In this document: positions 37,819 to 62,439 of the stretch, piece after piece
Numbering within the stretch: the stretch's first letter is position 1
Layout of the letters: each line of letters starts with the position of its first letter
From: Vespa crabro
Taxonomy: Eukaryota; Arthropoda; Insecta; Hymenoptera; Vespidae
NCBI RefSeq assembly: GCF_910589235.1
Contig: NC_060973.1
Location: 2,782,501-2,846,500, forward strand
Direction of reading: 5' to 3'
DNA: 64,000 bases
The notes under the pieces: model-generated
The model's input: the letters and a program-made list of their open reading frames with translations, nothing else
Told to the model about the DNA's origin: nothing
The model's database searches: none
Made by a program: the position numbers and the translations under genes

Positions 37819-39473
37819 TATCTCTTTATTCAATTAACTCGTCAAACTTTTTGTTTTTATTAATTCAAAGATGCGATCCAACTTTTAATTAAATTTCTTA
37901 AGTTCGTTCTTCCAAAGGATCGACAGATCTTTATATTATATAAAATTTTATATAAAAACAAAAATACATTCCTTCGCTTAGGATAAACATTTCAATGCGA
38001 AACGTCATAAATGGGATAGTTTCACGCGCATTTCATCCTTGCGTGGCTGGAAATAGGGGGTGTAAAAGTGTTTCGGTACCAGTCATGGTACCAGTTTCAC
38101 GATACACTTCTCGAGGTCAATACTTTGCCGATGCATGTGTCAAGGGTTAGACTTGCGATCTAATTCTCACTTGATCTAATCTCTTATTCAAGGACAACTG
38201 ACGAATACACGACGACAATAGACTTAGCGTGATTTCTAAAGCAGAATCGTTGCAAATTGGAAAGACCTAGTTAGATGATTGGTACTCGCGTATTTATCGT
38301 TGCGGTACGATCATCTTGATTGATTGTATACGATTAACACGTTGCTAATTGGCTAAATGAAATATAGATTTAGTAAAGTTCAAGGTATTTCTTTAATGGA
38401 TGAATCTCTCTTTTTCAAATTTTGTTTATTGTTTTTAAATAAAAAATATAAAAAATAATTCTCTCTCTCTCTCTCTCTCTCTCTCCTTCTCTCTTTCTTC
38501 CTTTTTATTAAAAATAATAAGTATATAGAAAAGATTATAAAAGAATTCAGGAAGAGAGTATAAGAAAATTTTTAAATGAATTCTCACGGTTCGACGCGTC
38601 GAAGTTTCTTGCTCAGAAACCGTAGAATCCGAGGATTGTGTTCTATCAATGAGATCGTTACCTTTCTCAAAATAATCAGACCGTTTTTGACGTTTGAATA
38701 TTCTTGGAAAGTGATATAAAAAGGGGATCGTCAATAAATCTTTAAAGAGATAAAATAAAAGAGATTTAAGCATATATTGTAATAATTTTATCCGTTCATC
38801 TTCGATAGTCGATTATCACGTAATCGAGCCTCTGATGAGAGACATAGGCCCGGTTTATTATATATTCGATAGACATGTCGTTTGACATCCGCGCACTTAT
38901 ACGGTTCTATAGAAAGTCACCGTTATCGTGGTACTTGTAAGTAACGTATGTAACTTTCCATAAGAGTAAAAGTGCGAGTACTCTTTGAGATCAGTGATAT
39001 CTATTTTTATCAAGGTGATGCACGCTATTTTTTTTTCTTTTTTTTTTTTTTTTCTTTTTTTTTTCAATATATTATTTCAAAGACGTATGCTTTTCTTTTC
39101 TTTTTTTTTTTTTTTTTTCTGTATAGATACGTTTACTTCAATTCGAATCATTTAATATTTTCAATTTGATTTATTTAAAATTTCTTCAATCACAATTTTA
39201 TTTCAATTAATTTATGAGTGACATTACACTCGTTTAGATACCGAACGGTTTCGTTCTATTGATGCGCAACGATGATGATGCACACGTCGAATTGTAACTT
39301 CGGTACTCAGTATTGTTTGCATATGTTATGCAACGTACATATATCCAACCGAGAACATTTATTATTGGCGTTAATCAACTTGCAAATTTAATTAGACCCA
39401 TTTACGACTTGTTTAAACGATCGTCATTGAGATACCATAATGTTTTCTCTCTCTCTCTCTCTCGTTCTCTCTT

Positions 39474-39511
<38 letters not shown>

Positions 39512-39885
39512 GTAGAATAATATTCGATTTTTGTAATTCTTAAAAAATGTTCTTGGGGGATCGATAACGTTTAATGTAACCCTTAAAAACCTTAGAAGTC
39601 TCGTTGGGGTGAATGAAAGAAGACCAATCGATAGTACGCTAGATTCTTTCTATACAATTCTTTCACGAATATAGTTGGGGATGGGAACGAATCGACATGT
39701 ATAAATTTTCAATAAAATTTAATGAAATTATTTTTATGATAATTATATCGAATTGATGATATTCATCATATCAAGAAAATCGTAAAGAAAATCAACAATA
39801 TACTTATACATTACCCTGGTAAATGGGCACCGTAGCTTTGTCTAAAGAATCGTTTTTTTTCTTCATCGGAAACTGGATCGAACAT
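35314..39885 (-). CDS. CIMIP2/FAM166-type ciliary microtubule inner protein
   Basis: Small proteins of this family (formerly UPF0605/FAM166) bind inside axonemal doublet microtubules of cilia and sperm tails. Five exons in phase: 39885-39815, 37153-37078, 36584-36425, 35890-35666 and 35543-35314, giving 253 residues. Start is MFDPVSDEEKKRFF, the only Met in frame after a stop upstream. The hallmark is three repeats of GYTGxxP: GYTGHCPTLKFRVGKRFG (from residue 24), ILGYTGYIPGFNNRYG (about 98) and VGYTGHIPGAKGEVALSKGY (about 189). Intron 1 is 2.66 kb. Which paralogue (2A, 2B or 2C) it matches is unclear. ODF2, another axoneme/centriole gene, is in the same window but not adjacent. Confidence 0.88.
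37154..39814. other. Intron 1 of the CIMIP2-type gene
   Basis: 2.66 kb. It contains TA (37160-37216), poly-T/CT-rich tracts (37740-37816, 38461-38500, 39030-39120, 39450-39510), a possible hairpin at 37339-37403, and a less AT-rich stretch at 38030-38240 with GGTACCAGTCATGGTACCAG. No internal exon supported. Confidence 0.5.
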
Positions 39886-40140
39886 GATTTCTTTCTCGAT
39901 AAACTTATCATCACATATGGATGGAATTTTAAGAATCAGATGACAACGTGTATCGAGATCTTCGATTTTCGCGCCTCTATGATCATTTTTTTTCTTACCG
40001 ACAACCGGAAGTTAATGTCACTGATAATCGTGAAAATATAAATAACACCACCGAATACGATAATTTCTTTGGTAAACGTTGCACTGCTCGCATGAAAGTA
40101 AAATTTCTTTAATGTTATTTTTTTTTCATTTAGCTTACTC

Positions 40141-40291
40141 GAATGTTAACGATTATCGTCTTTATCTGGACGATAAATCGAGCAAACTCGACCGCGAACT
40201 CAAGCGTTTTACGCGCGGCTACTGCTTCAGTGGAACAGGACTGTATATAGTCCGGCCTAAAGGCACATTAATACAAGCAACGTCCTACTAA
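40141..40291 (+). other. Candidate terminal exon, unidentified
   Basis: After a T-rich tract and TTTAG at about 40136-40140 there is an open frame coding NVNDYRLYLDDKSSKLDREL and continuing to a stop at 40291 (about 50 residues, charged, no low complexity). The base composition is clearly richer in GC than the flanks. A second frame is also open over part of it. No upstream exon could be attached, so it may instead be conserved noncoding or 5' untranslated sequence. Confidence 0.25.
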
Positions 40292-40414
40292 AGACGCCCC
40301 TCCAATCTTTTTCCGGTGCAGGCCGCACCTCCCTTCGAGGGGACGAGCATTCAGGGACGTATCAACTATTTGATTTATTAGTTGCTCTATGCAAAATGAA
40401 TCTATTTTTTTCTT

Positions 40415-40449
<35 letters not shown>

Positions 40450-42239
40450 CAAGACATTTTCATTTGGATAAAAATTCTCAAATTTAAATTTTTGACAGAT
40501 CAAATGGTTCTATTGAATATTATTATATGTAAAAATAAAAAATTTATTACTTTATCAATTAATAAAATTATAAAAATTGTCAACACCGATGTTTAATGTT
40601 ACTTGTATCTATTTAATATATTTACAATAATCATTTTTTTTTTTTTTAGAGACAAAGATATTTTACTCATTTATTGAAGTAATTTTTCTTAAAAATAACG
40701 TCAAGATGTTAAATACTTTTTTCGATAAATTAATCGGTTTGTAAGTATTCTAGTCAATACTTATTTATATAATACGAGCAGATAATCTTAAATATGTGTC
40801 TTGTCAGTCAAGCACATATTAGAAAAGTTTTTTCATTAATCAGGAAAACATTCGGTAAAGTAAATCGCTGTTTTACCGAAGGTCGCTAATGAAAGGTTTT
40901 TATTTTATTACTAATCGGTAAATTTTTGATTAGCTTCTGTTGCAAGAGATTCCTGTTTTATCGATAATTGATATAGTAGATTACTATTTAATTGACACAT
41001 TACTTTGTGTAATCGTACATTCTCGCTTTACCAAACTAAGCAAATTATTAGGTAAAAATTATATTTGCTGTATCGATTTTGTAGAAATTGTTGGTAATAA
41101 ATAACAAATTATATTTTGAAATATTTAAACACATCGACATGACTTACTTTTTTGAAATTTCGCAAGTAACTTTTAATTTGCTGTTCTCATACGTGACAAT
41201 TAAATCACGAGGATCCACTTTACTGTTGACATCTGATACTTTATCGTTTTCTGCCAATTATTACTTTTTTAATCAAGTTATATGAAATAATACACCCAAC
41301 ACACAAAACGAATTATAAATTAATATATTTCAGAAGATTATTGTTATGAAAATATCAAGATATTATTACTTTCACGTCTATTCTTTAATTGAAGAAAAAT
41401 TTCATAGTACTTCTAATATACATCGAGTGTTCAACGTTAGGTGAGTCTATAATCAACTTTAGTAAATCAAATGTTAAAATGACTAAATCATATATCATTC
41501 TAAATGATGCAATTTTATATAGAGATTTATAAAAATGTATATTTGTCGATTCCCTTCATTTTATCTTTATTCGTTTTTGCTTAATCAATCAAAAGTGCTA
41601 TAATTTAATACCACTCACGATATTGCAATTTTAAACGAAATACGACCTTAATCATTCATGAATCATCTTGCGTATGCTTACGTGTATGTACATTTCGTAT
41701 TTATTGATGAATTTACAGAATTAAGTATGCAACATATTACAATCAAGATATATCGTATCATAAAATATGATAAAATATTTAATAATATTTTCAAAATATA
41801 AAATAATAAGATATTTTCGATAATAGAATATTTGATTGGTATCACGTATTTGTTAGGGCTACCTATGATAGAAATAAAGTAAAAGTCGTGGGCGTGAAGG
41901 AAAGCTCTTAAAGTGAGATGACAAGACGTGGTCAGATTCAAAGAATTCAACAGACGATGGCGTCATCAACTCTCAATCAAACATACTACCTATTTTTCTT
42001 CATTCGTTCAAAATCTTAGCTTTGAGTACGTGCTAATAACTAAAAACAATAATCGTTTATACTATTATATTATACTATATGTTATTCATTCTTAAGATTT
42101 GTTGAAATTAATAACAGCAAAAAACAATGGAGATATATTAAGTCGTTCGAAGATTTTGAATAAAAAAAAAAACATCTTCTCCTTTTCTCAGAGGTCAAAG
42201 TCGAGTCTTGCAAAAATCTAAAATTCTCATACGCGATCC

Positions 42240-42480
42240 ATGCTTTAAGGAATTCATCGTCAGCCGGCTGCTGACGTCATCTCCGGAGCAAGACTGGAGA
42301 ACGGAGATCACGTGTTGCTCGAAAACTCAATACTCGCGCGTGTCGCGACCAATCGGCGCCGGAGAAGCATGAGTCCTGCACCCGTCTCGGTTCGGCAGCG
42401 TCGCTTCAGTCGTGCCGCGACCGTCGAATCGTGAACTTCGTTTTTTACGCTCGCTTATTCTTCCTCGTGTCTTCGAAGAG
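42240..42480 (+). promoter_or_regulatory. GC-rich promoter of Chd64
   Basis: A GC-rich island in AT-rich DNA. It holds a palindrome CAGCCGGCTG (42261-42270), a full CRE TGACGTCA (42272-42279), an E-box CACGTG (42309-42314) and an initiator-like TCAGT (42406-42410), about 330 bases before the ATG. These are sequence matches only; binding is inferred. Confidence 0.55.
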
Positions 42481-42734
42481 AAAGAGTGAGAAAGAAAGAA
42501 AGAAAGAAAGAGAAAAGAGATAGAAAAAGACAGTCGATCTTTTCAACGATCTTTTTACGGGAATCGATTACGACGATTCGTAGTAGACGCAAAAAAAAAA
42601 AAAGAAAAAAAAAAGAAAAAGAAGAAACAAAAGAGAAATAATAAAGGCTAAAAGTAAAGGAAAGGAAAATATTTCCAACGTTTCTCGTTCTTGTTGGTCC
42701 TCCACGTCGGTGAACGACCTCGACTCGAAGGATC

Positions 42735-55130
<12,396 letters not shown>

Positions 55131-55293
55131 ACCGTAGATTAACATGGAACAAATTCTTCCATGAAAAAGCACTATAATTTTATTTTATTTTATTTTACTT
55201 CCATAAGTACTCAAGCTATAGATGTACTCTATCGCATAACTTTCTTCTTCAGCGGGCCAAATTCGATTTATGCATAAGATATATATATATATA

Positions 55294-55370
<77 letters not shown>

Positions 55371-56125
55371 TATATATATATAAAATATACTTATGCATAT
55401 AATAGGAGTAAGCAGAGAGAAAAAATAAATAAACATACTATAAAAGACCATTTACGCGTGCGTTGAATATCGAAATAAGTATCGGTATGTTGTAAATTCT
55501 AATCTACCTGTCTTGGTAATAATAAAAGCAGATAAAAAAACAAATCAAACGTTTTAAACAATTAACAATTACTGTGCAAGTATATAGCTCTCTGGACTAA
55601 ACAAGTAGAACATATACTTATTAAATCAAGAACAAAGACATATGTTACACGTGGATTTTTATATTGGACAGTGTAGAGAAATAATTGTTATGTATTACAA
55701 ATATATTATAATACAGAACCATTATTGCAAAGTTACTCTGTTACTGTTACGTTAAAAGAAACTCGTACGTGTTACAACGTAACCATATTAATTATATTAC
55801 AAGTTCATGTTGCACGTGAGATATTGATGATTATAATAATCATTATATATAATGATATACGATATATAATTATATTAAGTATTTTGTACAAATATTTTTG
55901 ATGGTTATAAGAAAAAATTTTTCATGATGTAACTAAAATATCAGCAAATAAATGATAAATCAGTAAATAAATTTTTATTTCTGCATAAAGCTTATAGATA
56001 TTTTACTTTTAGCTCATATTATATCTAACTAATTTGAATTAAATGTTTTAATTTTTTATAGAGTCATTTACTTTATTATAAAGCTATATACATAAGATTA
56101 TGATAATATTTATAAATAATGAAAT
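55131..56125. other. Convergent 3' region, Chd64 / mRpS6
   Basis: About 1 kb, AT-rich, with a TA repeat at 55277-55385. Several AATAAA-like sites near 55940-55975 could end the Chd64 transcript. No exon seen. Confidence 0.5.
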
Positions 56126-56982
56126 TTATGAAACCTGATTAGGATTTGAAGAAGGATAATATTTCATTTCGCGATCATATTGTAATTTCTTATGTTTCTT
56201 TTTCTGCATCTCTGCAACCTCCATTAATTTTATTACATTTTTCCTAAAAAAACAAAATAGTATTTACGATATGAAATAATATAAACAAACATAACATATA
56301 TATATTTTATTTAAGAAAAATAAATAAATATTTACCTATACACAGGAGGCAATAATTCCTCATGAAGTGTGCATTCAATGGGTTGAACGCTATTTTTTTT
56401 GTATATTTTAGTTCTAAGGATGTCGATATCTCGATTGTATTCATCTACAAGATCTGGTATTATTAATGGAGGCACATCAAAATAATATAAGAAATGACTA
56501 AAAATAATGGAATTAGTATACATAATTATTTAAGATAGATCCTTGAGGAAAACGATAGAGATACATATATATTTTTATATTTTATAAAACTTACTTTGCT
56601 TCCCAATAAGTCCTTCCTCTAAAGCTTAGTTTGCATGGAAGTTTTTTCGAACCTAAATTCTCTATTTTTCTAATAATTCCACCTTTATCAAAAATTGCAG
56701 TTGCTGTTCTTTTTAAAGCGTTAAATGTTTCTGGCTACAATTAATTTAAATTTATTAACAGAAAAAATATTCAGTTGAACTTTAAATAAAATTTAATCGA
56801 TCATTAAATAAATGTATAAATTTATACATAATACTAGTATAGAAATCTTTTAAGATTAAGAAAAAACATTTTAACCTATATTTTTACTTACATCTTATAT
56901 AAAAGTAAATATTATAAAATCAACTATAATATGTTACCTTATTCATTATACGAAGAAGTAAAGGCATTTCGTAGGTCGGCAT
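56126..56982 (-). CDS. mRpS6: Mitochondrial ribosomal protein S6 (bS6m)
   Basis: Small-subunit protein of the mitochondrial ribosome. Four exons in phase: 56982-56938, 56734-56595, 56497-56336 and 56243-56126, giving 154 residues (human 125). Start MPTYEMPLLLRIMNKPETFN matches the family opening (MPRYEL...). Core segments are DKGGIIRKIENLGSKKLPCK, HFLYYFDVPPLIIPDLVDEY and NRDIDILRTKIYKK. The C-terminus is basic (EMQKKKHKKLQYDREMKYY) and longer than in vertebrates. Divergent from HSCB, another mitochondrial gene; 581 bases separate the starts. Confidence 0.93.
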
Positions 56983-57563
56983 ATTTAAGAATTATTTATT
57001 TAAAAATATTCAGATTTATTTAAAAAATTATGCCACTGTAATAACTTTGTTATAACTTGAATACCATGAACTATAAAAAATAATAAATGAAAGTTTACGC
57101 TATCTATCGGTATTGGTTGGTAACTTAAATTTATGATATAAGAAGAGACCTTCTTTGTCGATGGATATATTTTACTTATTTTTTTGCATTTATAGTATAT
57201 AATTGTTTTATGCATTGATTACTAAATAGATAAAATTGTATTCGGCTAAGAATAAAATGCAATATAATTAATATTATTAACGACAAATTAAATAGATTAA
57301 TTTGAACAAATTGATTAGTTATATTTAACATATTCATCAATATATTCATTTGATCGTGCCATGTTAATGTTTCACATTTAATGAAATGAAGGGATTTTAA
57401 TTTATAAACTTTTAGAATATAATAAAGTTTTAGAAAAATAACTATTTATGTACTGTATATATCTTTCGTGCAATATTTCATTCGTATTACGTTTTATTGA
57501 TCATTAATAGTTTGTATACGATCACATACAGGCACATTTAGGTTATATGTTTACAGTATCAGA
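56983..57563. promoter_or_regulatory. Divergent promoter region, mRpS6 / HSCB
   Basis: 581 AT-rich bases between two divergent nuclear genes for mitochondrial proteins. No clear motif beyond AT-rich tracts; shared regulation is an inference from the arrangement. Confidence 0.4.
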
Positions 57564-58541
57564 ATGTTTGTGTCAAAAGTTATACGTAATACTGTCAATA
57601 AAAATAATATTTTTTATCGTAATTTAAAAGAAAGACGAAAATTATATTCTTGTTCTACGGATAAAGTTACAATTAATTCTGCTATTTCATCGAATATTTT
57701 GCAATATTCTAGCGACAGTCCCTCAAAGTGTTGGAATTGTAATTTTGCATACAAATCAGAATTATTTTGTTCACAATGTAAGACTCTTCAAGAAATGCCA
57801 GAGAATTTGAATTATTTCGACATTCTTGGTATCAAACTGAATTATAATGTTAACAACGAAGAAATTCATGAGAAATACAGACAGTTGCAAAAAATGTTGC
57901 ATCCTGATAAATTTGGTAATAAAATGGAGGTAACTATTTTTAATTATTATAAGAGATTTTATGTCATCTTAAAAATATATAATAACATTAATCTAATATA
58001 AACAATGATAATGTTATATAATTGAAACTAATTTATTATATTTGTTTTATACATTGCTAGAGAGAAAAGCAAATTTCAGAAGCATTATCATCTTTATTAA
58101 ATAAAGCATATAGTACGTTAACGCATCCATTGAAAAGGGGATTATATATGCTTCAATTAAAAGGTATAACAATTCCTGAAGGAACGACAAGTATGAATCC
58201 TGAATTTTTAATGGAAATAATGGAAAGAAATGAGGAAATAGAATCAGCTTCGAATGATAAAGAAAAAGTCATTCGATTAATGGAAGAAAACAAAATAATA
58301 TTGCAAAAACTTTCCAGGTAATATTTGTTCCTTTTTGATTTTATGAATAATTGTAATTATACTTTATCACAAATTATTGAGATCTGTGTTTTTTCTTTTT
58401 TGTTTTTTTAGGAAAGTAGCAGATGCTTTTTCTAATAATAACACGGAACAAGCAAAAGAAATTCTTATGAAAATGAAATATTATACCAGTATTGAAAATA
58501 GATTAAAAGCACTTAAACAAGATATAGGTATTGTAGATTAA
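57564..58541 (+). CDS. HSCB: HSCB, iron-sulfur cluster co-chaperone (Hsc20)
   Basis: J-domain co-chaperone that hands Fe-S clusters from the ISCU scaffold to the mitochondrial Hsp70. Three exons in phase: 57564-57929, 58061-58317 and 58412-58541, giving 250 residues (human 235). The N-terminus (MFVSKVIRNTVNKNNIFYRN) is basic without acids, fitting a mitochondrial presequence. A zinc-type four-cysteine motif is CWNCNFAYKSELFCSQC (Cys56, 59, 69, 72). The J domain begins NYFDILGIKLNYNV and has HPDK at 113-116. The C-terminal helical bundle has LMEIMERNEEIESASNDKEK. Convergent with AK6, only 294 bases between stops. Confidence 0.95.
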
Positions 58542-58582
58542 ATTTACTTAAATGTACATGCCAAATATGTAATTTATGACGC

Positions 58583-58638
<56 letters not shown>

Positions 58639-58835
58639 GTATGTATACATATATACATATATGAATTCTTATATATAAATAGTAAAATTTGTATATGATA
58701 TAGATCTAAAATCTATTTTGTTAAATGCTCTGTTATTACTGTTACTTGTTATCTTATTTACATAATATATACAGTGTTAAAGAAAAAATAGGACTTGTGT
58801 TATATTATAAAAGAATATTGTATATAAATCTTATT
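58542..58835. terminator. Convergent 3' region, HSCB / AK6
   Basis: 294 bases with a TA/TATG repeat (58588-58660). Both transcripts must end here or overlap. Confidence 0.45.
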
Positions 58836-59631
58836 TTATGATTCTTGGTTGTCTATCTTCCATTGTTCGATCCATTGACATATTCTATTTATATTATCTA
58901 TAACATGTTCCATAGTATTACTCGTCAATTCATGAACTATTTCTGTTCTATATGAAGCTTTAGCTTCTTCTAAAATAGTTTGAAATATTTCACAATCAAT
59001 ATTGTCTTCTAATTTTTTCCCTGTATATCCTCGTTCCACTAAACGATCATATAAAATTGTATTATCAGTTCTTAAGACAAATACAATGTCAAACCACCTT
59101 TCTGGAAAAAAATCGGCACCATGATAATCTACTATTTTTCCACCTTCACTCATAACATTTTCCATCACATCAAGCAACTATAAAAGAAAAAAAATAATAA
59201 TAATAATAATATTGATCATTAATAAAAGTTATTCATTGTATTATGAATCGATTTAATAAATCATAGAAAAATACCTTATCTTCATCCAAGATTGGACATT
59301 GATATACTTCATCATATTCTTCTAAACATTCATGTTCAATAGCTAATTTACTAACGTCTAACCAAACTAATCCTGTCTTTTCTGACAACATACGGCACAT
59401 TAAACTTTTACCAACACCTGGTGTACCTAAAAAAATGATTATAACGTTATCAAATGTTTCTAATAATAATTAAATATACAGAGAGATGTAAACAAATGTC
59501 ATCGAATTGAATGTTATGTCAAAATTTGTATCTGTATTATTAAGTAAAATTTTCATAAAAATAATATAATAAATTAATAAAAATTACCTGTCACCAAAAT
59601 ATTTGGCTCCCTATTGTTAGTTTTAATCATA
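58836..59631 (-). CDS. AK6: Adenylate kinase 6 / CINAP (Fap7 family)
   Basis: Nuclear adenylate kinase/ATPase that helps 18S rRNA maturation with uS11. Three exons in phase: 59631-59589, 59426-59275 and 59177-58836, giving 178 residues (human 172). Start MIKTNNREPNILVTGTPGVG; the Walker A loop is GTPGVGKS (15-22). The NMP-binding part has DEDKLLDVMENV and VDYHGADFFPERWFD. The LID is RLVERGYTGKKLEDNIDCEI, typical of the family. C-terminus IEQWKIDNQES. Divergent from PPME1. Confidence 0.95.
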
Positions 59632-60674
59632 TTAAAATGATTTCTTTATAAACGATTGAATTAATAATAAAAATAAATTTGAAACACGTGTTCGATTGTA
59701 CTTTTGATCAATGAAAAAATTGTTTGGCATATAGTTAAAGCTTAAGAGTAATGGATTTAATATTCTCTGTGGATAATATAGTACATCTACATCTAGACTT
59801 ACAACTTTATAGAATATTTCCTGTGTACAAAACTGAATTATCGACAGTGCGAAATCAATATCGATGCTGGTCGATACATTACGTATACATTTTATAATAA
59901 AAATGACGATCTATTTTTACGATGCTTTTCTATCTTAATAATTAATTATTATCGATTAAAAAGGTTGTTAATTACCTCTGGGCTTTTAATGATTTACGCC
60001 ATGAATGAGAATAGACATAATTCTTGATCGATTTTGACGCAAAAAATTCTCATTTTAAAGATGAAGATTTAATCTATCACAGTGATATCATAATTTTTGA
60101 AGAAGCTTTTTTTATTTTTGCATAAATTATTTTCGAAGAATACAAAATTTTTTAACCAGAATTTTTTGCAAAAGAGAAAGCTTTTTCAAAAAATCGAAAA
60201 AGGAGATATGTCCTAGATTAAATCTTCGTCTTTAAAATGAGACGACTTTGTTCATTAAAGTCGATTAAGAATTACGTTTGTTCTCATTGACGGCGTAAAT
60301 CAATAAAAAAGAAAAATTAATGAATGACCCTTTATTTATTACTATATTCAAAACTTTTCTTGCAAGATGAATTAGTTCTTTTGTCATTAATATATAAATT
60401 ATTACAAATACAAAGGGATCAAGTTTATATCTATATTTAAATTTTAGCGGGTATAATGGCGGATACAAAATTACGTTATATGATTAGCTCGACTAGTAAT
60501 GTCGGTGCACGAACTTATAACTACTCGTCGATATGCAGATCTAAATGATTCTTACAAACGTGGGTATTGAGATCAAAACAAATTGTTGATTTACTTGTCA
60601 AACTGGAGTATTCACCTGCGAACGAGCTAATAATATTTTCTGCATAAAGTATACGTATCTGAAGCTAATAAATT
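59632..60674. promoter_or_regulatory. Divergent region, AK6 / PPME1
   Basis: 1.04 kb between starts. About 325 bases in the middle are a long inverted repeat (59984-60308, separate entry). Left of it is AT-rich; right of it, 60440-60670, is a mixed-composition part likely to include the PPME1 promoter. Confidence 0.45.
59984..60308. mobile_element. Fold-back inverted-repeat element (MITE-like)
   Basis: The left arm starts TTTTAATGATTTACGCCATG and includes ATGAGAATAGACATAATTCT. The right arm, reversed, reads TTTATTGATTTACGCCGTCA then ATGAGAACAAACGTAATTCT. Arms of roughly 100 bases match well, including CTCATTTTAAAGATGAAGAT against CTCATTTTAAAGACGAAGAT and ATTTAATCTA in both. The middle is about 100 bases of AT-rich DNA. 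No protein coded; likely a non-autonomous transposon or hairpin. Confidence 0.65.
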
Positions 60675-62439
60675 ATGTCTTCCCTTCAAAAATCAGTATT
60701 AAAATCTAAACTGCCACCACCAGGTGTTAATTTTGGACATGGATCTAGGTTAGTCAACATAAACATTTCATTGTTTAATAGTTTATCTTAGAAGTATATA
60801 AAAAAAAAACTTTTCTATTCCAGGGTAAATAAATCAAAAGGCTTTCAGCGTAAAAGGGATTATGAACCCATACAATGGATTCCATACTTTGATCATTCCA
60901 CCGACGTAAAAATAGGAGAAAATACTTTTCATATTTATACTAAGGGAAAGGAAGGACCAACATTAGTCTTGTTACATGGTGGAGGTTATAGTGCATTAAC
61001 GTGGGCTGAATTTACAGTAAGTATTAATAATTTTATCTATGAAATGTAGCACAATTTGCTATTTTATATATTTTAGAAATCTATTATGACGATGGTAATC
61101 TGTAAAGTTATGGCGATTGATCTTAGAGGCCATGGAGATACACATACAACTAATGAAGAAGATTTGTCTGCCGATACTTTAGCTTTGTATGTTGAATATT
61201 TGAAATATATTCTTTATATATAAAAATTTGAGAAATATAATAATATTATTATAATAATTATTTCGTTTTACTTAGGGACATAGCAGCTGTTATAGAAGTA
61301 GCTATAGATGAAGGACCAGTAATTTTGGTTGGTCATAGTATGGGAGGTGCAGTAGCTGTTAAAGCTGCACCATTAATAGCAAATTTGTCTGGTTTGGGTG
61401 TAATAGATGTTGTTGAAGGGACAGCAATGGATGCTTTGGCATCTATGCAGAGTTTTTTAAGATCTCGGCCATCTAGTTTTAGTACTATTTCTCAAGCTAT
61501 TGAATGGTGGTATGCATATAGGCTCTGTTAATAAATAAATGAGATCTGCATTTAAATATATATTCTTCATTCAGTTCTTACGATAAAATAAAAGTTTTAT
61601 TTTAAATATATTTATTTTTCAGCGTAAGAAGTGGTCAAATACGAAATGTACAATCGGCTAAAGTTTCAGTACCTGGACAAATAAAGAAGTTAGTGAGTTT
61701 CTAAACATTCTTATATATTTACATTAACATACTACGTATAAAATTATAATATGGAATTCCAAGAGAATGATGTATTTATTTAATTTATCTTTTTAGTACT
61801 GAAACAAATCAATTAGCAACCCATGACATTGATTCTCTTTCACAAACATCTTCATATGACTGTAGTCCTGAACCAGCTATTCAACGTGAAGATATTATTG
61901 AAGAAGAAGAATCTATAAATATGCCACCACCCCCTACGTCTTCTATTTTACATACTAATAGAAAGTATGTTTGGAGAATAGATTTAGCAAAAACTGAGCA
62001 ACATTGGTTTGGATGGTTTAAAGGATTGTCAGCATCATTTTTGAATATACCAGTCCCTAAAGTATTATTATTAGCTGGGGTAGATAGACTTGATAGAGAA
62101 CTTACAGTGGGTCAAATGCAAGGTATTAATATCAAATTACATATATATTTGTATAAATATTCTATTTAATATATATATATATATATAAATGTTTTGTATC
62201 AAATAATTAGGAAAGTTTCAAATGCAAATCTTACCAGCATGTGGACATGCTGTTCATGAAGATGTACCGGATAAAGTAGCAGAAGCTATTGCAACATTTA
62301 TGGTTAGACACAAATTTGCAGAACCCGCTTCAGACTTTCCACGGTAAATGTTTTTCATATAACATAAAAATTAAATTTATACAATTAATTCTTTAGTTAA
62401 TATTAATTTCTTATTTTCAGAACTTTTCCTGCTTGCTAA
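60675..62439 (+). CDS. PPME1: Protein phosphatase methylesterase 1
   Basis: Alpha/beta-hydrolase that removes the C-terminal methyl ester from the PP2A catalytic subunit. Eight exons in phase: 60675-60748, 60824-61016, 61077-61186, 61276-61509, 61623-61688, 61797-62122, 62211-62343 and 62421-62439, giving 384 residues (human 386). Motifs are the oxyanion HGGGYSALTWAEF, MAIDLRGHGDTHT, the nucleophile elbow VGHSMGGAVA (Ser147), the acid region GVIDVVEGTAMDALASMQ and the catalytic His in PACGHAVHEDVPDKVAEA. An acidic linker EEEES follows the lid region, as in vertebrates. AATAAA at 62585-62590 is a likely poly(A) signal. Convergent with the kelch gene. Confidence 0.95.

Larger units (their letters stand above)
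39886..42734. promoter_or_regulatory. Divergent region, CIMIP2 / Chd64
   Basis: 2.85 kb between divergent starts. A GC-richer block at 40140-40370 includes a candidate exon (separate entry). 40380-41900 is AT-rich with poly-T at 40415-40443. The Chd64 promoter lies at 42240-42480. Confidence 0.5.

Noticed and set aside
39886..40010. Upstream extension of the CIMIP2 first exon
   Set aside because: The frame is open back to a stop near 40010 but has no further Met, so 39885 is the only start in frame.
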